A stretch of 64,000 nucleotides of DNA from Endothia cerciana (lineage: Eukaryota > Ascomycota > Sordariomycetes > Diaporthales > Cryphonectriaceae), in the NCBI GenBank assembly GCA_026119935.1, contig JALRMH010000013.1, forward strand, positions 310,001 through 374,000, given 5' to 3'. Below the pieces are notes generated by a model. The model was not told the origin of the DNA. It was given only the letters and a program-made list of their open reading frames with translations, and made no database searches. Below, one piece after another: positions 44,659-55,964 of this stretch. A program made the position numbers and the translations under genes. The stretch's first letter is position 1, and every line of letters begins with the position of its first letter.

Positions 44659-46062
44659 ATGTTTCCCATCCCGTGGAAGGACGATATACTCCTCTACAAC
44701 GAAGCCACCAGTACGCTCTCCCTCGAGAGCGTGCCAAATGGGCTCGATGTGTTCAAGATATGGCCTAAGAAGTTTGCTGTTGTCTATCCTGGATTTTGGC
44801 AACTCTGTGGCCGTGAAACCACCGTGGAATTCCTCCTTCGTCCTCGCCGATACCGTCTTCTTCTGAAAGACGAGGCCACGAAAAGGACGGCTGAGCATCT
44901 ACTGCCGCCCTCGAAGAAACCCAAGCACTCCACAGAAGCTGCTGTGACAGGGGCAGCTGAAAGCCCGTCTAGTTTGGCCCAGGACCAGAAGACTATCATC
45001 CGACCTACTGTGGTCGACGTTGATATGCTAACCAGCATTGGACTTGGTCAAAACCAAACCTCAAACATGGTGGACGGTGCCACGGGTCAATTCGAGTACT
45101 CTATCAAGTGCATCGACCGATACCTCAAAAAGGGCGATTATGCGGATGTCTTCAGAGCAGTTTGGAAGGACGGGTCCCCACGGCCTGTGGTTGCTGCGGT
45201 TAAGTTCCACAAGATCGCCGCCGCCGCGGAGCCGTACGACATCGCTGCCGCCGCCAATCGCTGGAAGCAAGAGCTTCAAGCGCACAGGCATCTTGGACAT
45301 GTACGCTTCTACAGTCGAAACTGATCCATACCTAGGGACGTATTACAATCAGCTGACAAAGCCCAACAGCCGTGCATTGCCAACCTCCTCGCCTTCGACT
45401 CCCGCCTCCTGGTTCTGATCATCGAACACCGAGATTCTCACGATCTCGCCACGCCTCACTGGTGTTTTCCCTCCGGGCCAAATGCGCGACGCTTCAAAGG
45501 TAGTCTCGATGACGCTTGCCACATTCTTGCGGATGTCTCTAGCGCTCTGGCTTACTTCGCCGAGAAAGACCTCGTCCATAACGACATCAAAGCGGGCAAT
45601 ATCCTTTACCGCGCCGCCGATCCCACGGGCGGCGGGCGCAAGGCTAGTGCCGTCGTCATCGACTTCGGGCTTTCGCGGAACGTGAAAACTCAAACCCATG
45701 ACTCCGGAGGGGGATCACCCTGGTACTTGGCGCCCGAGTGGCTGTTGCACGGAAGACGGGGCCCGCCGGCGGATGTCTTCTCCTTGGGTGTCGTGATGCT
45801 CTACCTGCTATGTCGTATCCCACTCCCGGATAAGGGACGAGGCTGGAACGTGAATGCGGTTCAGCAGCACGCACCTGAGGCCACAACCTCCATGACGGCT
45901 TGGTTGGCTCATGTCAGGCGCCGGCGCGACGAGCTTCACGGTGCCGGAGCGAGCAGCAAGGAAACTGAGCTCCAGTCACTTGTGAGATGGATGTTGCCTG
46001 ATGAGGACACCCGAATTAGTGCTTGCGACCTGGCAAGTCAGACTGTTGGATGGGCGGCCTAG
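44659..46062 (+). CDS. Protein kinase with N-terminal extension
   Basis: The model joins 44659-45300 and 45370-46062 (69-base intron: GTACGC donor, GCTGAC branch, AACAG acceptor, phase 0), 444 aa. Residues 1-70 form the pre-kinase module DDILLYNEATSTLS ... WPKKFAVVYPGFWQL. Catalytic domain: loop YLKKGDYADVFRAVW, Lys182 (AAVKF), Glu205 (WKQELQAH), catalytic loop VHNDIKAGNIL with Asp286 and Asn291 (Asn285 replaces the usual Arg of HRD), DFG at 312-314, APE at 335-337. All key residues are present, so it is probably an active Ser/Thr-type kinase. An open frame upstream (44138-44596, with a 126-bp duplication) suggests the true protein may be longer, through introns I cannot place. Divergent from X-B. 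Confidence 0.82.
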
Positions 46063-47224
46063 TTTCCTAGCTGCAGTGATTCCCCCTGATACAGCATGAG
46101 ACTCAGCCCGGCATTTTATATGCTATTAGGGGGATGTGCTATAAGGTACTGTTTGGAACAGACAGGCCTGTGGGTGCCCCAACTACCTGGAGCCTACGGG
46201 TAGGCGTCACAAGGGGTGGACTTATCTTCACCTTGTTGGTATGTTGCATAGGACATATGCTTGTAACAACGCGCAAGACAGAACCCAGTAGACGGAAGCC
46301 GGCTCTAAGGTTGGTCCGGCAAACGTGTTGATTAGAACCACCTGGGTTCAAATATTTCAGTGTCTGAAACTTCATTATCACCACCTTCCTCATCCCTCGA
46401 CTCGCCGAGGTTCTTAATCACCCTGTTCTTGACCCACTCTCCGGCTTTGACCTGCTCGCCATTGTTGCCCTGGACCTTATTGCCCAGCAGACCACGCGCT
46501 GACTCCATCCGTTGCATTGACAACCATGACGACCCTCATATCGACTGGGGCGGGAAAGCTTATTGCGGGAATGTCACCTGCCAACTGCCGGCCTCGGCGG
46601 GATACGTAATAGACAAGACAAGGGGGTGAAGCTTATTGCCAGGAGTAAACAAAGGCGACGCGTAAAATGCTGAAAGAAGACGGGCCGCGCGCGGGATCCC
46701 ACAAGGACAATTACATGGGAAACCCATTCAATCGCTAATGCGTACTGAAAGTCTATGCCTTCGGTTCTCTGCCTCTCGTCTTCATTTCTGCTGTTTTTGA
46801 TTTCATGCTGAAATTTCATCCTTCGCCACACTGAAGAATTTTCAATGGTGGTGCTATCTAGCCATGGCTACCACCCCAGATTCCTCTTTTCGTGGAGAGA
46901 TGGGCCGTACAAGAGGTTAATTTCATCCATAGTGCGCGATTCAGCCCGATTGCAGCATTCAACGGCTTTCTGGGATACGTAATTGCTCCACCTCGGCATG
47001 ACAACACTCATCAGGCTGCATCTGGAAGAGTATTCCGTTCGCCTAGGTAAGGTTATAGATACATATGATTTCTATTATGTGGGTTTATTGTAAAGAGCAT
47101 GATGCCCCCTGGCGGTGGTAAAAAGCGCGGTGAGTTAATATGCCGGTTGAGCCTGGGGCAATGATAGGGACTTCTACTGGAAGAATGCCTATTTCTGTAT
47201 GAAGATGTGAACCGGTAGGATCGG
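46063..47224. other. No recognised gene
   Basis: Short frames only; AT-richer than the flanks. Confidence 0.35.
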
Positions 47225-47400
47225 ATACTACGTTATGAATAATTGTACCGACGTTCAGCGTCGCTATGTTGGCGCCGCTGTGTGCGTCCTAGAGCTTGAC
47301 GGTGCGGTCGCGAGACCTCGAGGCCACGCGGCTGCCGCCCGGCGGATAGGCGACGGACACAGCCCAGTCACCATGCCCCTCGAGCGTCGCTATCTCATCT
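47225..47400 (-). pseudogene. WD40 repeat remnant of a HET-E/NWD-type protein
   Basis: On the minus strand: IATLEGHGDWAVSVAYPPGG, then SRVASRSRDRTVKL, a TAG, then DAHSGANIATLNVGTIIH. This is one and a half WD40 repeats of the high-identity kind found at the end of HET-E/NWD NLR proteins. The stop replaces the Trp of the conserved KLWD (TGG to TAG), the same RIP-type change as in the HET remnant at 21306. Nothing else of the gene is seen nearby. Confidence 0.75.
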
Positions 47401-47613
47401 CCACCTGGGCACGCAACATAACGCAACATCATCACAACATCTTCATAACCACTTTACAGCTCCGCAGCTCCGCATCGGCCAGCGCAGCAAAGATACTACG
47501 CACTGATCCGAAAAACAATCGAATATCCGCTGTACGTGCTACCGGTACATTGCTCTTTACAACGTCGAGGCGCTCGGCTTCCGACGCAGCCCTGGAAAAC
47601 CCAAAATGACACA

Positions 47614-47925
47614 CTAAGATAGTGTAGACGATGAAAGATAAAATCCATAGCATCCATTGCAGCATAGCTCGCTCCAGCACCCGTTTTCGATTGCAACCAA
47701 CTTCGATGTTTTGAGTTTGCTGCAGACACAACAAGAGAACTTTGTGGCTGCTGACAGTCGGTGCTGTTGGTATTTGCCACGAGGATCGTAGGTATGAATG
47801 ACTTTGAAATCAGATGGGGTTGCCGGACCTCTGATATCTTGAGACATTTCTTTGGACACTTCTTGGTCGACTTTAAGTCCATCGTTTTGTAGCGTGGCTT
47901 CGATGATGGCGTCCGCTTCTTCCAT
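47614..47925 (-). CDS. Small Cys-rich (zinc-ribbon-like) protein
   Basis: 103 residues from ATG 47925. Residues 65-93 carry CCVC(x)..KTSKLVA..LCCNGC, i.e. two C-x2-C pairs about 20 apart, a plausible zinc ribbon, followed by YGFYLSS. I recognise this KTSKLVA..CNGCYG pattern from uncharacterised fungal proteins. The end may be altered, since the frame stops soon after the second pair. Function unknown. Confidence 0.45.
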   Translation of the reverse strand: MEEADAIIEATLQNDGLKVDQEVSKEMSQDIRGPATPSDFKVIHTYDPRGKYQQHRLSAATKFSCCVCSKLKTSKLVAIENGCWSELCCNGCYGFYLSSSTLS

Positions 47926-49494
47926 CTCGTCGGGTGTTACTACACTTGTTAGGAATATACACCAATTGGAGCATAAAGGAAATTACCCTTGAAGCTTTCT
48001 CGGGTCTCCCAACCTTTGGCAATGCATTGATGATTCTTGTGGCTTGCAGTCACCGATAGATCAGCTTCATCTGCGGCCATCATGAATAGGTCGAAACGGT
48101 TGCAGAAAGTATGTTATGAGAAGATGAGACCAGAATTTCGGCGCCTCATAAAATCTAGGCCTGTTGCTGCTGTGCGCGACGATTATATATCCCGTAGTCG
48201 AGGAAGACGTGACGAGTAGGTGCCGGCGTACGAAGAATGTAAGTTGTGCAACAGTCAAGGCTAGAGTAAGCAACTAACAAGCGAGGAATGATCCTGATGC
48301 AAACTGATTAGCCACATCCTGGGATCGTTTTGACGATACGCGCTGGAATGGCAAGTTTCGGGACATTCTGTTCTTACAGGTGTCAATCGAATGTTGGCGC
48401 ACGCGGTGAAGGGCAAGCAATTCCAACTGTCTCACAAAAAAGCCTTATTCCCTCTTGCCCTTGAACTCTGTTATGCTTACAAATTGGCCAGAATGACTCC
48501 GCTGCAGGACCAACTCATACTATTGTCCGGACCTTCCCTTCGTCATGGGTGTGCTGTTGTGTAGCGCCGACAAACGTCACGAAAGCTACCATTGCTTCCG
48601 GCAAGGCTTCCTCTGCCTTATTTGAGCCCAAGCCAACTCAACGTTCGGATAGACCGCGAATAGATTTTTTTCCCCCAAGATTCCTAATGTCGTGCTACTG
48701 GTGCATTGGATACTCGCCCAAATTTTGTTATTCCGACGCGGAGCAGATCTCACTCAGAAGACAAGTCCTTTCGAATCTTACTTAGTTATCAATAAAAAAA
48801 TTTAGAAAAAAAAAAGGGGGGGGGGGGGCAAAGTAGTTTCCTTTACTTTGCTACATTTGGTTAGCTCGAGTTGAACTGCTAGGCAATCATTCGAACTACA
48901 TTGTCGCTGATGATTAATGTGTCCCCGAAAGTCTTCCAAATGGCCCTTCGCCAACGACAATATTACGTCTCGTCAAAATTGGCGCTACTTGAATATTTTG
49001 ACTGTCGTCGTGGTGGAATTAATTGTATACCACATTACATAGTACATCGTCTGCCACACCATCTGCTTAGTACAACTGGCAAACGCCGCCCAGTCGTCTG
49101 TTGAACAAGGCCTTTCGTTAAAAAAGACGATCTGTCAAATCAAGGCGTCTGGGGGTCGGTCCGATTCGGAGCCCGCAGACGAAGGTGCCCCATAAAGGCT
49201 GGCGCCTCGGGTCACCCAGGAAGTCAGGCGAGTGGACGAGTAAGCCAGCCGACGTCAAGTCATTCCGGGCAAATCGTATCAAATAGTCGCTCCGAAGCAG
49301 AGCGAGGCTCGTATGTATTTTTATTACCTTTCCCCCCGACAGTGGATTACTGACGTGCTCGGTGGTTGAAGTCATCTAGATTACGTGGTTGTGCTGGTGA
49401 CTTGGGGCCCCCGCTTCCGGCGGTTGGGCGCCGTCAGTTGTTGCTTCTGCCCCCTGTTTGTCTGTCTTGTTGGTTGGCCCATCTCCAAACCCGT
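47926..49494. other. No recognised gene
   Basis: AT-rich stretch with a 13-base G tract (48816-48828) directly after an A tract. No domain in any frame. The last few hundred bases precede the F-box gene. Confidence 0.35.
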
Positions 49495-50394
49495 ATGTTG
49501 GCTCCGACTACAACACCCGAGCTGGTCAACCTGGTTTGTGACCAGCTTTCAGGGGAGCATCTCTTAGGGTTCCGGCAGACATGCAAGGACATCCGGGACA
49601 CGACCTCCGCGTGCTCTCTACGGAGGTTCTTTGAAACCCGCCCTGTTCTATGGGAGCGCAGAAGCCTGTTGAACCTGCTCAGGATCTCGCAGCATCCTAT
49701 CTTTGGCCCTGCGGTACAGACCCTGGACATCTGTGCCGACCACCTCTCGGATATAGAGGAAGCATTGTTCATAGAGAACATGGAGAGAATAGAGAGAGAG
49801 GAGAGAGGATGGGAGACGTGGGCTAGACTGGTTGGGCAGACCGCAGATGAACACAGCAACCCAGGGGATCACCCTGGCGAGACCGATCCTTCTCCTCATC
49901 ATACGGAGGTGTACCGCCAACGATACAAAGATCAACAGGCCCTCACCCAGTCTGGCCTTGATATCGCTTACTTGACCTCGGCGATGACGAATCTCCACAG
50001 CTGTTCGGCGGTTGTCTTGGAAGACAGAACTCGACCTGGTATCGCATTTACACCCGCTGGGGAGGTTGGCATTACGCCGCGCCGGAATATCAACGACCTG
50101 TGCATAGTAGACGAAAGCGTCGAACTTGTGCAACACATGATCCAGGGTGTCATTACGGCCCTTGTTGCCACCGGTCTGCCCATTCAGCCGCTCTTCATCG
50201 GGTTCGGCCTTTTGAACGACAGTGGCGGCTGCGTCACCCCCGACATGTTGGCCCTGCCGACGGCTTTGGCGGCAGAAGCAAGGTCCAAGCTCCTCCACGT
50301 GTCTGAGGTGAGCCTAGCTATCAGCCCGGAGCGGTGGGACACCGGATCTAGAGATCGCGGTGACGGCACGTGGAAATCTCATTTTGTCGACTGA
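49495..50394 (+). CDS. F-box-like protein, probably C-terminally truncated
   Basis: 299 aa from ATG 49495. Residues 6-45 (TPELVNLVCDQLSGEHLLGF, RQTCKDIRDTT) are an F-box-like helix set, followed by RRFFETRPVLWERRSLLNLL, QHPIFGPAVQTLDICADHL and QQALTQSGLDIAYLTSAM, the pattern of a large ascomycete F-box family. F-box proteins bring substrates to SCF ubiquitin ligases. Relatives are usually 450-600 aa with leucine-rich repeats after this point; here the frame ends shortly after LLHVSEVSLAISPE, so the substrate-binding part is probably missing. The frame is clean up to the stop. Confidence 0.65.
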   Translation: MLAPTTTPELVNLVCDQLSGEHLLGFRQTCKDIRDTTSACSLRRFFETRPVLWERRSLLNLLRISQHPIFGPAVQTLDICADHLSDIEEALFIENMERIEREERGWETWARLVGQTADEHSNPGDHPGETDPSPHHTEVYRQRYKDQQALTQSGLDIAYLTSAMTNLHSCSAVVLEDRTRPGIAFTPAGEVGITPRRNINDLCIVDESVELVQHMIQGVITALVATGLPIQPLFIGFGLLNDSGGCVTPDMLALPTALAAEARSKLLHVSEVSLAISPERWDTGSRDRGDGTWKSHFVD

Positions 50395-50848
50395 CGGCGG
50401 ACCCTGCGAGTCTCTCTGGCGCCATAAAGGGCGTCTCACAGGAAACGACAATGAGCGCGGGAACTGGTGATAATAAAGAGCACTGTCGGCCATTCAATAT
50501 CATACACCCGGGGGGGCGTGGACACGAAGATGCAGAAATGCGGCGTCGTCGCGTGGAGGAAAGTTGTCGTTGGATCGCCTGCGTTTGATCGAGAATGTAC
50601 ATCAGTACTCAGTAGTCTACTATGAAATGCGGAGTCTCCGCACCGCGTGGGTTGTAACCCTAACCCACTTGCCAGAACAGCGGCGATCGGGTTCATCCCT
50701 GCCCCTGCCCCCCCCCCAAACTTGCTTAGATAATCAACCCACCCCATCAACTCGGACCCGGATCCTTTCTTCCGGCATCGACATCGTGTGCGCCTCAACG
50801 TCCAACGTCCAACGTCCAACGTCCAACGTCCAACCTCGCCGGCCGGCC

Positions 50849-52474
50849 ATGGCAGCAACTGCGCCTCTGGCCCGGCCGCCCCCCGTGTCGCCACCGGTAT
50901 CTGCGGCTGCTGCTGCTTATGCCACGCACAACCAGACTCGTAATCGGGTCCGCATTCGACACCCCGGATACAAAGACCTCCCGAACAACGTGCTCCTGAA
51001 CCTGCCCACCGTCGATTGCGTCGACCAGCTGGAGACCTTCGGCCTTCATCACCGCACTGCCCTGACCGCAGGCGCCATTATCGCCAACAATGCCTTCGAC
51101 CGTGCCTACTTCACACACGACCAAGCCGGCAGGAGTCCGGTCAGCGTCCCTCTCGACAGCATACTTCAAGCCGGCGACTATTGGCTGCAGCTGAGGGGCG
51201 AAGAACCGCCATCTGCTCCGGATGCGCCAGGGCAAGACGGTGGACTACCGGCGGCTCAGGCGCGGCCTCCTACATCAGGTCGAGGTCAAGGGCAGGGCGG
51301 TGGACACCTCCCGCCCAGGAGGAGACGAGAGCAGTAGCGGATTCAGAAGCCAAAAAACGCTGCTACCTGACAGACTTCCGGATGGGGACCAATAAATGCC
51401 ATCTGATTCCTGCGAAGGAGAGAGACTGGTTCGGCATCAACGGGACGGCGGGATACGCGTCCAGCATCACTGGTGATATTGATGACGAAGCTAATACAGC
51501 TACCTTTCGTACGTGTCCCCTGCCAGAGACGTCGTGGGAAGGCCCGGCTGACCAAGACCACAGGGGCCGATGTTCATCTGCTCTTCGACCAGCGCCGGTT
51601 CGTGATTGTGCCCAAGCCGTCAGCCGCCCCGCCAAACCCGCCCTACGCACTTACGATCCACGTCCTGAATGCGAGCGACGACACCGGCGAGTTCGTCGGC
51701 ATGTACCACAATGCTGCCCTGCAGACAAAGTCTGCCGAGAAGCTCGGCTGCGAGTTCCTCTTTGCACGCCTTGCCTGGACCTTGTTCCCGCTCCTGCGGG
51801 GCTTCCTTGAGTCGCCTGCTCCTCGGCATCTTGCGGTCATTGTGAGAAGGGAAGACCAGGCCAAGCCCGATGCCATCGACGATCTGTCGCACTCGCAGCC
51901 CGAGTGGATGAACCATACACAGTTCACAGCACACCTCCACCGGAGGGGGGAAAGTCTCAGTGGCTCAAGGAAACGGCGGTCTTCCAGGATGGCCCGAGGC
52001 GAGGAGAGCGACGCCGAGGGCGATGCCGATGCGTACGAGGAGAGGCGGGCACGGCGCCGTGGCAGTCTAGAAAGTGACTATTCACTGGACCTAGGCCCCG
52101 AGCTGGACGAGGATGAGAGGAACCTGAAAGAGTCCACCTGGTGGTTCCACAACGTCGGCCGCTATGCGTCTGTAAACTACAGGAACGATGAGGATGAGGA
52201 GCGCGGCCGGCCCAGACGCAGGCATGGATCGCCAGACGCAAGCTCGGGCCTAGAAAACGCGCCGAGCCTGTCAAGCTCGTTCACGGCCTCGGGTCCGAAC
52301 GCAAGCAGCCGGGTGGGCCTGCCAGCTACGGAGGACGAGACCAACACTGGTGGTAAGGCCTTTCGGGACGATAGTGGTGAGGCCAAGGGGCTTCTGAAGA
52401 CCGAACCTTGGGCTGGCCGAGAGATCATCGCTGGTGCTAGCGGTGGAAACGCCGCGGGACCACTGAGGCGCTGA
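50849..52474 (+). CDS. HNH endonuclease-family protein
   Basis: ATG 50849 begins a low-complexity N-terminus, then GYKDLPNNVLLNLP (residues ~40) and a C2-like HHRTALTAGAIIANNAFDRA block. An intron somewhere in 51240-51334 (several phase-compatible donors, acceptor GAGCAG at 51334) leads to RCYLTDFRMGTNKCHLIPAK (the HNH zinc/active-site His), and a clear 55-base intron (51509-51563; GTACGT, GGCTGAC, CACAG) to DVHLLFDQRRFVIVPK, the D..H..FD..RF motif of fungal HNH_2 proteins, then LFARLAWTLFPLL. The tail to 52474 is acidic/basic disordered. The family is expanded in ascomycetes and of unknown role; a nuclease is inferred. A 7-bp repeat (AACGTCC x5, 50797-50832) sits in the leader. Confidence 0.75.
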
Positions 52475-53149
52475 ATTCGGCGTGATGACATGGTCTCCTT
52501 AAGCCTTTATATAAAGAGAATTGAGCATTTGGGGGTTAGCTGGATGGGCATGCCAGGAATCTCCCCGGGTCTGGTTTTGATCTTGCGAATACCCCGATGT
52601 CAGCTGGAAAAATCAACTGGTATATACATCTGAATCGGCTCTTTTCTTCCTCTATCCACCACCTCCATCCCTTGATCACGCCGGTCTGGCTGGTCTTATC
52701 CCAAACACTAGGACGGCTCCGATGAGACGTTCGGCAGGCCAGTCTCGTCAATAGCAACCCCAGGATCGGCGACGGCTGCAGGCATGAAGAGGAAGGGATA
52801 CACAGGTGAAGAGATTGCACTGGACCGCTGGTGCAATCTCTCAACAATGGAGGAGGCAGCGGTCTGTATAATGGCCTCCAGCAGCGATGGCGTCTACGTC
52901 TCAGGTTTAACAGAAGCTCGCCTTGCCACCTGGACTCATCCGTATCTCTCCCCATCCAACATATTTTCATACCAGACAAGCTCGGGCCACCTGAATATCT
53001 TGGTAACCCTGCAAAGCAGTATCAAGATCACACCAGTGCGCCGGCTTTTACGCTGCCTCATACATTCATTGGTTCCTCGCCCTCAACAGCGCCAGATCCG
53101 GCACCCGCCCCTCGGTCCTCCCGTGGTATGGCCAGGGCCGGACAGGACC
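52475..53149. other. No recognised gene
   Basis: Short frames without domains; the right end merges into the FunK1 pseudogene. Confidence 0.35.
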
Positions 53150-53830
53150 CGTCATCGCCCTCATATCTGCCCGGCGGGACCTGGACCTGGCGGATATCTG
53201 ATCTCACAACCTTCCCGCTGCCTACGTGCTTCCCTCCCGGACGGGTCATGGCATCCTCCGAAACGATCTTCTGCTATTCGAAGTCTCACCAGAATCCGAG
53301 AGCCTCAACCGTCTTAAGCCTTTCCTGGTTGCGGCCCTCGCTGACAGCCCGGATGACACGCTTATTTGGCACCAAGTCTACCGTGCCGTTCCCGAACCTA
53401 CCCCTCCCCCCTCCCCCCACCGATAGCCTCTTCCCCCCAACAGGCCCCATGATTTCGCAACACGAGCAGCTTCGCGGACTCTTCCGGGCACCGCAAGGAT
53501 ATTGACAGGGTCGTCAGAGGGGAGCTTGGCACTATGTACGTCGACCTCCCCCGGTCCTACAAGACCTTCTTTGGTGGCGTGACAGGTCTGGAGACAGCCT
53601 CCGAGGCTGTCTTCAAGAAGTGCAGGGAAGGCAACAGCCCACCCTTCAGGGCAGGCTGGCGCGGATGGCCAGAGGGCGCAGATCAGGATGACGTCCTAAG
53701 CTGGCGTGCGGAAATCAGCCGGACACTGGCGCTGTTCGCAGCCGACGAGAGGTCGACGCCAACCCCTCGGTGGAGGCCGCTGGCGCGAGCCCCCAATGGC
53801 AACATGATACAAAAACACGCCGTGCTATCT
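53150..53830 (+). pseudogene. FunK1 N-terminal copy, broken
   Basis: Reads RTGHGILRNDLLLFEVSPES, ALADSPDDTLIWHQVYRAV, a stop at about 53426, then (other frame) SSGHRKDIDRVVRGELGTMY, FFGGVTGLETASEAVFKKC, GWRGWPEGADQDDVLSW and FAADERSTP. This is colinear with residues ~70-250 of the intact FunK1 gene on the opposite strand at 27840-30482, at high similarity. Homology ends near WRPLARAPN (about 53790) and the kinase catalytic half is absent; different sequence follows without a gap. Confidence 0.8.
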
Positions 53831-55946
53831 CGGCTAATCGATTCCTACACGCCCGCGCAATTACATCCGACAGGCCAGTCTCAAAGTTGGATAAGAAAGG
53901 GAATGCGAAACAAGGTTAGGGATGTTGACACCTCCCTTCGCATCGGGCGAATCTGGGTGTCGATCGTGGACGAGTCCACTGCTCTCATTCCGGCCGCGGA
54001 GAAAGTCACCGGACTTCTAAGTCTGCTGAGATCTCCATCTGTGTAAGTTTGCCCCCCCCCCCCCTTTCAACAACTCGACTTCCTTGCTCATCGACCTCCA
54101 GCTGGGAGAGGGCCTCGTCAAGTGACCGTAAATCCGCCCTAAAAGAACTCCATCAGAGGACGAACATCTGCGAGGTATCTTTGCGGCACACTCCTTTTGT
54201 CAACCAAAAGCTTAGCGAGGCAAGATGCATGATCCCAGCTGCGGCTACCCTTCAACGCTAACTCCTCGCAGCGAAATATCGTTTTCTACCGCCTGCAAAG
54301 CTCCTCGGCTCCATGCCACGTGAGCCCTCAGCTGGCCTCGCAATGAATATCACATCGGCGTCCAGGGCTTTGCATACCGCCTTAGAAGTAGGGCCTGCAT
54401 GGAAAGCCCCTTCCCTAACGGCAGTATTCGAGGCAACCGGTGGATCCAGCAACGTTCGTTCGGAAGATGCCAATATCTTGTTATTGTTCGTGTCTTTCCT
54501 CGCATGCTCCGAGAAAATCCCCCTGGATCTTCTCTCCCGCGGAGCTATGCCGCGGCAACGCTGGAATGCACGAGGGAAGACAGAAGAGGTGGACGCCATC
54601 CGTGCCGGGCTCGTTCCAGAACTCCGCGGTTTTCTCTCCGATACTGGAAGGGTGACCAGTGCGTTTCGCGAGCTGGATGTGCCATCGGATGCAGACCAGG
54701 CCTGCATGGCGGATGCAACCCTTGCGGCTCGTGTTCGTGAGAGTCTATGCCCAGAGCTCCATTTGTTTTGGAGACGTCAGGCGTTGGTTGTTGCCTGTAG
54801 GTCGATCCCATGGAAATATATCGAGCCTGCGTAAGTTTGATGATGCACTGCAAAATCAATACTTCTAACAGAAGCGCAGCATTTCGAATCCGAAACAGCT
54901 TCTGCCGCACCTCAAACATACCCTGCGAGAGTTCCGTGCTTTTGAGCAATTGTCTGCTCGCGTCAGGATCGACCTTGTGCTCACGCTCACCGAGGCATCT
55001 CGGTTTCCCGGCATATCATGGAAACGGTTTCGCAGATGCTCAGATACGCTTTTGTTACACGTGACTTGGACGATCAATATGTCCGTTCCTGCATTGCACA
55101 GACGAAATGTCTCCTGTACCGAATTACGGGGACGATGGACGAGGCCGTCCGTGTGCTTGAAGACCTGACGCAAGAACGACCACTGACGTCTCCAGATGAG
55201 AGACGCCATGCAGCAGCCGGTCTGACAGCCGTCCAGCACGCCCTTAATTGCATCCAGGTTGAGGACTTCCCCGCGGCAGAGGAATCATTACGAGACTGGA
55301 AACCACCCGGCCGAACCGCCTCTCCGATGGAGACTATCGCGCTCTTCCGCACAAACATGAGACTTGGGAGAGTTGTACGGATTCGGGGCCAATTCAGGAA
55401 ATCGCAAATCCATCTCGAGAAGCCACGAGAACTGGCAGAACGGCACAACCTCCTTTACTTCGACGAGGACCGGCGTGATCTTACCTGCGAACTCGCTGAC
55501 ACGCTACGTGAGCTCGACAATCCTTCGTCCGCCGAATTACTCTTACGCCCAAGAGATCGCGCGGCAAGAGCAGATGGGTGTTTCATCCCCCAGATGCCTC
55601 CTGCAATTATGTCCAGCGGAATCCCTTTTCGTTCAGAAGCAGTTTGAGGATGCAGAGAAATTATGCTCAGAAGTGCAATCTCGCGGCGGCCTTTTTGAAG
55701 ATGGAGAGATTGCGCTTGCACATCACGCTGGCAAAATTACGCCACACCCATCATAATCACGAAGCTGCTTTATTCCATTGGAACCAGGCAATGACGGTTA
55801 TCAGGAAATACAAACTAATTAATGGCCATACGACTCAACTAATCCTCAAAGCCATTTATACTATCCTCCCTCGCCAAAACCGCCAGGAGCCGCTGGGCGG
55901 ATCCAGAACAGAAGAAAGATCGAACCGTCGAACAGGGCATATTTGA
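53831..55946 (+). pseudogene. TPR-like C-terminal part of a large (NLR-type?) protein
   Basis: Continuing from the FunK1 piece, a GTAAGT donor at 54044 is followed by a 13-C tract. Then 54313-54834 reads LLLFVSFLACSEKIPLDLLS, AIRAGLVPELRGFLSDTGRV and RQALVVACRSIPWKYIEP, ending at a GTAAGT donor; after acceptor TAACAG the text continues LLPHLKHTLREFRAFEQL, RIDLVLTLTEASRFPGISWK, then (shift at ~55030) SCIAQTKCLLYRITGTMDEA, ALFRTNMRLGRVVRIRGQF, RDLTCELADTLRELDNPSSA, (shift ~55540) KQFEDAEKLCSEVQSR and (shift ~55700) RLRLHITLAKLRH. The spacing of the helical blocks is TPR-like, as at the C-terminus of fungal NLR-type proteins; no NB-ARC domain is present, so the NLR label is an inference. At least three frameshifts. 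Confidence 0.55.
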
Positions 55947-55964
55947 GGCTGACAGCTTTGTTCA

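Noticed and set aside
50655..50666. TAACCCTAACCC, two telomere-type units
   Set aside because: Only two units and no array; expected by chance in 64 kb, so not evidence of a telomere or interstitial telomere.
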